Shown in pieces: positions 53,269 through 59,271 of a stretch of DNA of 64,000 bases. The notes beneath the pieces were generated by a model, which searched no databases, was not told the origin of the DNA, and was given only the letters and a program-made list of their open reading frames with translations. Positions within the stretch are counted from its first letter, which is position 1. The number at the start of each line of letters is the position of its first letter. The translations under genes and the position numbers were made by a program. Source of the DNA: Chitinophagaceae bacterium 26-R-25. GTDB lineage: Bacteria > Bacteroidota > Bacteroidia > Chitinophagales > Chitinophagaceae. The stretch is taken from positions 62,001 to 126,000 of the forward strand of contig JARWSJ010000004.1 of assembly GCA_029906195.1 (NCBI GenBank), in the 5' to 3' direction.

Positions 53269-53676
53269 TTATTGTTTGATAGTTAAGTAGTCGTTGTAAA
53301 TGTCAGCGAACTGTTTTCCAGCATAGATTGCCAACTCCTTGCTTTTAAAGCAAAGGCGGGAGCCGACACCCGCACACGAGAACCAGAAATCGTAGTCGCC
53401 GTACGCCAGCCCGAAGCCGGATTTGTGTTCAAACCATGGCATGTACTTACCCTCTGAAGAATTACTCCAGTCTGGTTCCCATCCTTCATTTAAAGCCCTG
53501 GCTATAACTATCAGTTTGAGATAGGCTTCAATGCTTTCGCAGTCTTTGTCCAGGCCAACGATTCCGATTTGAACCTTGTCGATTCCTAAAGCGCGGCAAG
53601 CGTCATCAAATGTTTTAATTCGTTCTGTAACTGGAATTACAGGAGAGCCATCGCGTAAGTCAAAAAGTGTTTTCAT
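53269..53676 (-). CDS. DGR target protein 2 (variable protein)
   Basis: 135 residues, paralogous to target 1: IKTFDDACRALGIDKV, YLKLIVIARALNEGWEPDWSNSSEGKYMPWFEHK, the variable segment at residues 86-109 (SGFGLAYGDYDFWFSCAGVG then SRLC) and a helical tail (FKSKELAIYAGKQFADIYNDYLTIKQ). It overlaps the upstream 86-residue gene by 4 nt (ATGA). Short Bacteroidota phage proteins with a GFG-Y-Y-W-VGSRLCFKS core are often left unannotated; the TR/RT shows that these two are DGR targets. Confidence 0.92.
   Translation of the reverse strand: MKTLFDLRDGSPVIPVTERIKTFDDACRALGIDKVQIGIVGLDKDCESIEAYLKLIVIARALNEGWEPDWSNSSEGKYMPWFEHKSGFGLAYGDYDFWFSCAGVGSRLCFKSKELAIYAGKQFADIYNDYLTIKQ
53350..53421 (-). repeat. 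DGR variable repeat 2 (VR2)
   Basis: 72 bp inside target gene 2. 16 substitutions from the template, all at template adenines. A hairpin of CCTT(T)GCTT and AAGCAAGG lies at its 3' end, analogous to that of VR1. Confidence 0.95.
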
Positions 53677-53933
53677 TTTAAATCGTTTATGTATGTTGAA
53701 GGTTTGATTGAGACAGATTCTTGCTCAATGAAAAAAGCGCGACTGTGATGATTCACAAAATGCCTAACATTCTTTTCTGCATTCGGAATACTGAAGAAAT
53801 CTAATGCGCTATTTACATCAGTTGTGTACGTTACGTTGTACATTGTTTTTACAGCTGCGGGAGATATCTCAGCGATGTAATTTTTTTTCCGATCAATAAT
53901 AGTATGCACCGCCGTTATCGTTTTCTGTTCCAT
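53673..53933 (-). CDS. Small phage protein, unknown
   Basis: 86 residues: KTITAVHTIIDRKKNYIAEISPAAVKTMYNVTYTTDVNSALDFFSIPNAEKNVRHFVNHHSR. A compact alpha/beta protein with no family recognised. It is translationally coupled (ATGA) to DGR target 2, so it is the first or second gene of the DGR operon. Confidence 0.65.
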   Translation of the reverse strand: MEQKTITAVHTIIDRKKNYIAEISPAAVKTMYNVTYTTDVNSALDFFSIPNAEKNVRHFVNHHSRAFFIEQESVSIKPSTYINDLK

Positions 53934-54127
53934 GCGTATTTCTTATTTTTTTGTTCATAAGTTGAGAATGGCTTGTACCGTGGTAGTGAATTATATTCAT
54001 CTCTGGCCTTTCTCTTCGCTTTGCAAGCATCGACATATGCATGCCAACCATAACCAAGAAGAATAATGGCTAACGCTATTACTATATTTAACCAGAGTCT
54101 TTGAGAAAGTAAAACGGAAAAGTCCAT
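53915..54127 (-). CDS. Small membrane-anchored phage protein
   Basis: 70 residues with one N-terminal membrane helix (LWLNIVIALAIILLGYGWHAYV) and a basic cytoplasmic tail (CKAKRKARDEYNSLPRYKPFSTYEQKNKKY). It overlaps the following gene by 19 nt. Unknown function. Confidence 0.62.
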   Translation of the reverse strand: MDFSVLLSQRLWLNIVIALAIILLGYGWHAYVDACKAKRKARDEYNSLPRYKPFSTYEQKNKKYAWNRKR

Positions 54128-54330
54128 AGATAAGCTTTTAATATTGTGTTGAAAAAGTGGCCGGTGATTCAGGCCGGCCCGATATTCTGAGAAAAAAGAG
54201 CTGTTGCATTTTTTGAGTAGTGTGCCTTCACTTTTATAGAGATACTGTTAGTCGTCTCGTCCCCACAGTAGACTAATCAGTAGTATTTTCAGATATAAAA
54301 ATGGATTCATGATGATAGGTCTTTTAAAAA

Positions 54331-54353
54331 TGCCCTGTCAGGAATAACAGGGC
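54331..54353 (-). terminator. Terminator of the early operon
   Basis: GCCCTGT and ACAGGGC stem, with ATTTTTA on the minus-strand 3' side, downstream of the 72-residue gene. Next to it (54353-54371) are tandem CCCTAAA units. The rest of 54128-54374 holds no gene. Confidence 0.7.
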
Positions 54354-54371
54354 CTAAACCCTAAACCCTAA
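54353..54371 (+). repeat. Short CCCTAAA tandem repeat
   Basis: Just over two and a half units of CCCTAAA. It is telomere-like in sequence, but the number of copies is small. Confidence 0.6.
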
Positions 54372-54374
54372 GTA

Positions 54375-54593
54375 TTAAGAATCGAAAAATGAATTCGGCA
54401 ACAATGACTTCGGCTTATCAAATGATTTTAGAATACCGCTATTGTTTGCAGCATCGGTCTCAAACACTTTAATGGTTTGATCTTCGATGGTTATAATGAA
54501 ATGAGAATTCTCTGTATGAGATACTGTGTGATAAGTCTTTTCGAGCCAACTGCTTAATTCCTCTTTTGATAGAAAAATTGAATGTTGTGACAT
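54375..54593 (-). CDS. Small phage protein, unknown
   Basis: 72 residues: MSQHSIFLSKEELSSWLEKT, then short strands (HFIITIEDQTIKVFETD) and a C-terminal SLLPNSFFDS. Last gene of the minus-strand early run before the terminator. No family recognised. Confidence 0.6.
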   Translation of the reverse strand: MSQHSIFLSKEELSSWLEKTYHTVSHTENSHFIITIEDQTIKVFETDAANNSGILKSFDKPKSLLPNSFFDS

Positions 54594-54597
54594 ATGG

Positions 54598-54786
54598 CTA
54601 GTTAATTAGAGATTTAATGAGTTGATTGAAAGGAAGAGCTTTCTCATGGAGAGAAATTAACCGTTCCATTTTGGTTTCGACATTTTGAATGAATTTCGGA
54701 TCCTGCTCTTTCGCTTTAAGCTTTTGCAACAGGTCTGAGTAGAACCGATATTCATTCTCGATTAGGGTGACTCTGCTTTGTATCAT
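54598..54786 (-). CDS. Small helical phage protein
   Basis: 62 residues, all helical with heptad character (LIENEYRFYSDLLQKLKAKEQDPKFIQNVETKMERLISLHEKALPF). Overlaps the upstream gene end by 35 nt. Unknown. Confidence 0.58.
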   Translation of the reverse strand: MIQSRVTLIENEYRFYSDLLQKLKAKEQDPKFIQNVETKMERLISLHEKALPFNQLIKSLIN

Positions 54787-55033
54787 TGAGAATTAGGATT
54801 GAGTTCAAGGTTTGATAAATCTTTTTGTGCATCATCAACTTCATTCGCCTTCGTTTTGCCACATTTTTTTCTTGTTTGATATAACTATTCAGTAGGTTGA
54901 TAGTGTTTTGGATCAGGGCAATGCAATCATCAATAACTGGGTCTCTTTGGTCACGTATGGACAAATTTTTGGATAAAAAAGGGTTTTCACTGCTTGTTAC
55001 TAGAGGTTTTTTGAGGTTCATTTTCAATGGCAA
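54752..55033 (-). CDS. Small phage protein, unknown
   Basis: 93 residues, basic and helical in the second half (IQNTINLLNSYIKQEKNVAKRRRMKLMMHKKIYQTLNSILIL). The 5' end overlaps the previous gene by 47 nt, so the start may be further in. No family recognised. Confidence 0.58.
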   Translation of the reverse strand: MPLKMNLKKPLVTSSENPFLSKNLSIRDQRDPVIDDCIALIQNTINLLNSYIKQEKNVAKRRRMKLMMHKKIYQTLNSILILNDTKQSHPNRE

Positions 55034-55229
55034 TTTGATTAGCTATTAATATAATTCTTTCGACTTCCATGATATCTTTCATTTTGCCAGTTCGCCAATA
55101 TTTAACTTTTCGAATGTTTCCCTTAGTGGCTTTACCAAAGGCTTTGCGGGCAAGGGCCTTTAAATACCCATGGCCAAGTCTGGAAACAGCAGTATCAATC
55201 CTTCTCTTCATTTTGGGTTCAACAGTCAT
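54987..55229 (-). CDS. Basic early phage protein
   Basis: 80 residues from ATG 55229: MTVEPKMKRRIDTAVSRLGH, LKALARKAFGKATKGNIRKVKYWRTGKMKDIMEVERIIL. A longer reading frame would run through the operator array and is rejected. Strongly basic, Bacteroidota-phage type; a DNA-binding role is possible. First gene of the minus-strand early operon, divergent from the repressor-like gene. Confidence 0.7.
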   Translation of the reverse strand: MTVEPKMKRRIDTAVSRLGHGYLKALARKAFGKATKGNIRKVKYWRTGKMKDIMEVERIILIANQIAIENEPQKTSSNKQ

Positions 55230-55260
55230 ACAAAAACTTTTTTTATTTGGATTTGAACAA

Positions 55261-55357
55261 TTTTGTTCTATTTTGTACTTAATTGTTCCTTTTTGTACTT
55301 TTTTGTTCTTGGACAAAATAATGGACAAAAATTCAAATGGACAAGTAAATGGATAAA
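55261..55357. promoter_or_regulatory. Operator array between divergent early genes
   Basis: Five consecutive 10-bp units with consensus TTTTGT(T/A)CTT fill 55261-55310, followed by four words of the opposite orientation, TGGACAAA-like, at 55310, 55322, 55338 and 55350. The 10-bp period puts the first five sites on one face of the helix. Position and symmetry suggest binding sites for the adjacent repressor-like protein. Confidence 0.7.
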
Positions 55358-55840
55358 TATTTTTTTATGACAAAGCAAAAACCTGCAAAACCGGAGACGG
55401 AAACAGATATAGCACTCAGAAATTTTATTAATCACCTTATTGAAAATGGACAAATACTGGTGTTTAGCGCTTTTACAGAACAACTCGGTTATAAGACACC
55501 CCATCAGGTAGATCGATTTCTTAAAGGCCAGGTAAATTACCCTCGGCCAAGACTTGAATCAACAGTGGAAATTCTTCGTGATCAATATGGCGCCAACTAT
55601 GAATTCTTGATGTCTAACAAAGGCCCAATGTTCGCTAAAAGCGGTAGTCAAGGAGTTCGGGTCGTTGGCGCACCTCGATTTGGTGTAGGCAGAAAATTAA
55701 CTGAACTGGAAAAGTTAAAGAAGGCAATGGAAGAGTTAAGGAAAATGAATGAGGATCTTGAGCAAAGGCTTCGCGATAAAGATGAGCTTATTTCCGTTCA
55801 GAATAAACTCATAAAACGAATTGAAGAACAAATGAAATAA
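55349..55840 (+). CDS. Repressor-like DNA-binding phage protein
   Basis: 163 residues. Residues 20-95 look like a compact HTH domain (DIALRNFINHLIENGQILVF, LGYKTPHQVDRFLKG, TVEILRDQYGANYEFLM), followed by a Gly/Arg-rich linker and a C-terminal coiled coil (LEKLKKAMEELRKMNEDLEQRLRDKDELISVQNKLIKRIE). The second Met (ATG 55367) is a possible start because the first lies inside the operator array. It is the only plus-strand gene in the prophage part seen here. The layout is that of a lysogeny regulator (inference). Confidence 0.75.
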   Translation: MDKYFFMTKQKPAKPETETDIALRNFINHLIENGQILVFSAFTEQLGYKTPHQVDRFLKGQVNYPRPRLESTVEILRDQYGANYEFLMSNKGPMFAKSGSQGVRVVGAPRFGVGRKLTELEKLKKAMEELRKMNEDLEQRLRDKDELISVQNKLIKRIEEQMK

Positions 55841-55841
55841 G

Positions 55842-55867
55842 AAGCCCGCCTGTGCGGGCTTTTTTAT
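55842..55867 (+). terminator. Terminator after the repressor-like gene
   Basis: AAGCCCGC and GCGGGCTT stem with a 4-nt loop and a T6 tail. The region 55868-56160 has three more TGGACA words (55977, 56008, 56087) and no gene. Confidence 0.88.
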
Positions 55868-56160
55868 TAAAACAATCTCTTATAAGTGATTGAAAATAAA
55901 ATAATTAACTGATTGTAAAGTGCTGGTGTCAACGATTTGGATTGTTTTTTGAAAGGCTTATCAATCAGCTGTTGAATGGACAAAAAGCTTCGTAAACTCT
56001 TGTTAGGTGGACAAAAAATGCCAAAAAACATTTTTTATCCGTTATCGTTCGCTTGATTTGACGGCAAGCCCTGTCAGGCCCTTGGTTGGACAGAAGGGTG
56101 AAAAAAGGATATATGGTAGGCTAACTCCAGTATATATAATTGATTTTCAACTCTATTATT

Positions 56161-56364
56161 TTATCTAACGGCCATCGAAACTTTGTCCGCCTCATCGTTG
56201 CCGATAATTAACTTCAATTCATTGACCGCATAATCTATCTGATCAAATACTTCGCTGAAGTGTGTCGTCTCGCTTTGGTCCAGAGATGGATATCGATTAG
56301 TGTTTTCATATCGCTTATCTTTCTCGGTCTTTCCTTTTACGATTATTGTTCCTGCAGCACGCAT
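56161..56364 (-). CDS. Small phage protein, unknown
   Basis: 67 residues: basic start (TIIVKGKTEKDKRYENTNRY), then a helix FSEVFDQIDYAVNELKLIIG. It follows the terminase by 12 bp on the same strand. Unknown. Confidence 0.6.
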   Translation of the reverse strand: MRAAGTIIVKGKTEKDKRYENTNRYPSLDQSETTHFSEVFDQIDYAVNELKLIIGNDEADKVSMAVR

Positions 56365-56376
56365 CGATATGAGTAG

Positions 56377-57789
56377 TTAATAAATTCGCTTGTTGTTGAA
56401 TCGAATCGGAAAATACTCTGAAGGATGCTCTTCTGCCATTCGTTTCTTTATTGATTCAAAGCGTTCGTAATGGTCCTGCATCTGGCCCGTGTACACTTCA
56501 ATAACTGACCACCCGTTATGCATAAAGCGTTCTATAACGATATCCTTTAATCGCCTGGCTGCTGCTCTCTTGCCAATGGCAGTATTGTCAAAGACATAGC
56601 TCACCGTTTTATTCTCATGATACTGATAGTAATTACAGAAGGCGTCAATGGTATCTTCAATTCCTTTCGGGAACAGGCTATGAAACTCGTTAATGAAGTT
56701 GAGTGTAGGCATATCATTCCACGGCAGCTTACTGATCTGTACTGCGCATAATGGCGCTACAGAGTGCTGGTAGTCCATCGCTATAATGAAAGACAGGCGC
56801 TTGTCATAGTCACATCCAGGATATACCTCTATGTATTCATGCTTGGTTTTTAAAGCAGGATAGTAACCATCGGATGATTGAGTTGGGTCCTCATTTTTTA
56901 CAGCCACCTTAAATTCATATTCCCCTTTCTTTTTCTGCTCTTCCCACCATGCGTCACCAAGGTTTTCAATGTTATCATATGCAGATGACTCGCTTACAAA
57001 TACGAGTGTTTGACGTAACAACCCTAGCCTTGCGTCTATCTGTTTAAGAACTGCATTTATCTTTCTGCTTTCCTGTTGGGTTGCGGTCTGTAGGTATTGC
57101 TCCAATTCTATTTTATGAAGCTGCAATTGATAAATGACTTCTACCTTTTTATCATCAACAAGCTTACGCTTGTCGAGGATCCACTTTATTTTGATATAGT
57201 CGGCATATTTATCTGTTGCCAGGAACTTACTAAGGTATTCCGGAAGGTGTTCGAATTTATCCTTAAATCCTCTTAGAGTGGGATAGATTTCACCCTCTAC
57301 TTTTTTCTGGTCAAAGAATTTAAACTCATCGCAGAAAAGGCTTTGAAAGTCGAATGCATTTGCAGATCCAGGTTGAGCGACGCTGATCTCTTGGAACGTA
57401 GTTCCGTTTCTCCATGTCATTGCTCTTTCCCATTTATCTATTGGGTAGAGACATTTGGGCCAGCTTTTTGGCGGCGTGCCGGTAACGTAATCAACCCCAT
57501 CAACATATCCGCATTTTTGTAAGCCAAGTTTCAGTTTTGGGATTACGTTCGTTTCGAGGTGTTTATAGTTCAGACCAAGAATGCACGATAAATGCCCTGG
57601 CATTGCTTCCGCGACATGAGCCATGCGCGGCGATATAGCACCAGTGGTCTTACCAGTGCCACGTCCCCAAAGAAGATAAGTTTCTTTAGCTGATATCATC
57701 TGCACCTTCATCTGTGGTGCGTTCAGCTGCACTTGTATTATTTTCTTTTCCTGGTCTCCTGAGTTCTTCGTAGTCAATATACTCTCCAT
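56377..57789 (-). CDS. Phage terminase large subunit
   Basis: 470 residues. Walker A is YLLWGRGTGKTTG (Lys47), the Walker B-like acid is in SLFCDEFKFFD (about residue 155), and RNase H-like nuclease acids are in FIIAMDYQHS (about 336) and SYVFDNTAIGKRAAARRLKD (about 400). The protein drives and cuts DNA during packaging into the prohead. The start overlaps the upstream gene by 104 nt; ATG 57711 (residue 27, MKVQMISAKE) is an alternative. It lies at the downstream end of the structural block. Confidence 0.85.
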   Translation of the reverse strand: MESILTTKNSGDQEKKIIQVQLNAPQMKVQMISAKETYLLWGRGTGKTTGAISPRMAHVAEAMPGHLSCILGLNYKHLETNVIPKLKLGLQKCGYVDGVDYVTGTPPKSWPKCLYPIDKWERAMTWRNGTTFQEISVAQPGSANAFDFQSLFCDEFKFFDQKKVEGEIYPTLRGFKDKFEHLPEYLSKFLATDKYADYIKIKWILDKRKLVDDKKVEVIYQLQLHKIELEQYLQTATQQESRKINAVLKQIDARLGLLRQTLVFVSESSAYDNIENLGDAWWEEQKKKGEYEFKVAVKNEDPTQSSDGYYPALKTKHEYIEVYPGCDYDKRLSFIIAMDYQHSVAPLCAVQISKLPWNDMPTLNFINEFHSLFPKGIEDTIDAFCNYYQYHENKTVSYVFDNTAIGKRAAARRLKDIVIERFMHNGWSVIEVYTGQMQDHYERFESIKKRMAEEHPSEYFPIRFNNKRIY

Positions 57790-58303
57790 GCGTAAGGCCT
57801 TTTAATAGATTGTCTGCATCCTGCAATACTTTGTTTAGGTCTTTTTTCTCCATGATAGGGGTGCCATTGAATACATACACAATCTTCGCAGGGGATGATT
57901 GGTTTTCTTCAATTTCTCTCGGAATGCTATTGATAGCATAAGTGAAACTGTCATTCAATTTGGGAAGTAGTTCATAGCGTTTTTCGTTTAATACGATCTG
58001 GATTTGCCTACCTATTTCTTCTATGTGATGCGAAAGCAAAAAGTTTTTATTCAGTTTTCGGGTTTCTCCAAAAACTTTATGCGCATCCGTGATATCCTGG
58101 TTCGCTCTGTACGAAGTGATACTGAATCTTTGCCTTAGCATCGTTATGATGGTATCACGATCATACTTCCTGGAACGGAGCCACTGATCAGCGAGGGTCA
58201 GCCTTATAAATAGCTGCTCCTGATCGCTGTTAAGGATGATATCACCTTTGCTCAGGTGGCGTATGAGCACTTCAACATTAGTCCTCGGTTTTTCCAAGCT
58301 CAT
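57686..58303 (-). CDS. Phage protein upstream of terminase
   Basis: 205 residues, helical, with an HTH-like segment (IRLTLADQWLRSRKYDRDTIITMLRQRFSITSYRANQDITDAHKVFGE) and a charged tail. Its position and HTH would suit a small terminase subunit or DNA-binding packaging factor, but I recognise no family. Overlaps both neighbours (26 and 104 nt). Confidence 0.68.
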   Translation of the reverse strand: MSLEKPRTNVEVLIRHLSKGDIILNSDQEQLFIRLTLADQWLRSRKYDRDTIITMLRQRFSITSYRANQDITDAHKVFGETRKLNKNFLLSHHIEEIGRQIQIVLNEKRYELLPKLNDSFTYAINSIPREIEENQSSPAKIVYVFNGTPIMEKKDLNKVLQDADNLLKGLTHGEYIDYEELRRPGKENNTSAAERTTDEGADDIS

Positions 58304-58949
58304 ACTCTGGTTGGTTTAATTTTCTCAGATAGATATTCAGTTCATCGATATAATGCTGTAGCCTGGCTGCAGCCTTCACATTGCTGCCATCTTTTGATAG
58401 TGCCTGTTTTTCCCTCCGGACATATCGTTTAAGGGCGTTGATTCGATTGGCCATCAAGAACGGGTCTGTAATTATTTCTGTGGCTGCAGTATGAGGGAGC
58501 TTTCCTTCTTTACGGTAATGGTCTCGTGTAGCGATGATTTCATCCAGCTCTTCATCAAGCCGGAGAATTTTGAATGCTGCATCCTTGCGATCATCGTCGT
58601 TGTTAAAAAGTAAAAGTTGGCTGTGCAGGTCATCCAGCTGTTTATGAGTAAGGCGGTATTTTCCCCAAAGGGCCGATTCAACAGAGTCTTTATTATCTAC
58701 TTTTCTCCAGCTTTTTGTTGGATTACTTTGGTTTTGCGCATCTCCAATAATTTGTGTGGTTTCCTCGATTGAATTTGAGCCCTGGGAGATTTGCTGTAAT
58801 AGCTTGAAGAGCTTCTGTTTTTTAAATGGTGTTTCAGCTTCTGTAGTGAAAAGCTTTTTGAATGCAGGATCGGTGCCGTGTTGCATGTACAGACGGACAC
58901 CGGTAGCATAATCTTTCTTGCCATGTAGCCAGGCTTCGATAACATCCAT
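58278..58949 (-). CDS. Phage protein, unknown
   Basis: 223 residues, helical with many Lys/Glu/Leu: VIEAWLHGKKDYATGVRLYMQHG, KLFKLLQQISQGSNSIEETTQ, LDEELDEIIATRDHYRKEGKLP, RYVRREKQALSKDG. Proteins beginning with this VxxWLxGKxDYxxGVxLY pattern occur in Bacteroidota prophages without known function. It overlaps the next gene by 26 nt. Confidence 0.7.
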   Translation of the reverse strand: MDVIEAWLHGKKDYATGVRLYMQHGTDPAFKKLFTTEAETPFKKQKLFKLLQQISQGSNSIEETTQIIGDAQNQSNPTKSWRKVDNKDSVESALWGKYRLTHKQLDDLHSQLLLFNNDDDRKDAAFKILRLDEELDEIIATRDHYRKEGKLPHTAATEIITDPFLMANRINALKRYVRREKQALSKDGSNVKAAARLQHYIDELNIYLRKLNQPEYELGKTED

Positions 58950-58992
58950 GGCGGCAAATTGTAAAATTGTCCGCCCAATCTAAAGGACAGTA

Positions 58993-59271
58993 TTATCCTT
59001 TACGTTTAATCATCCATTCCAGATTGCAGCCGCCATTGCTTGTATAATGGTAATCCAAGAAGAGCATGCATTTGTAAATATTGTTGTCGGTGATTTTAAA
59101 CTCATAATCACTGCCAAACATGGTTTCGATTGTTCGCTTAATTTCTGGCGTGCTCCAAAATAAGTCAGCCTGATCACGGTGATCAGCAGGCTCAAAATCA
59201 ATCAAAAGTATTTCGAGGCATTCGAACCATTCGAGCTTCTTTGGATCAAATATTTCCTTTTCTTCTGGCAT
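58993..59271 (-). CDS. Small acidic phage protein, unknown
   Basis: 92 residues: DPKKLEWFECLEILLIDFEP, PEIKRTIETMFGSDYEFKI, YKCMLFLDYHYTSNGG. Acidic alpha/beta protein; its ATG shares one base with the stop of the 743-residue gene. No family recognised. Confidence 0.65.
   Translation of the reverse strand: MPEEKEIFDPKKLEWFECLEILLIDFEPADHRDQADLFWSTPEIKRTIETMFGSDYEFKITDNNIYKCMLFLDYHYTSNGGCNLEWMIKRKG

Noticed and set aside
54958-54980. TGGACAAA-like words inside the 93-residue gene
   Set aside because: They lie in coding sequence away from any promoter and the second is TGGATAAA; likely chance, so not counted with the operator words.
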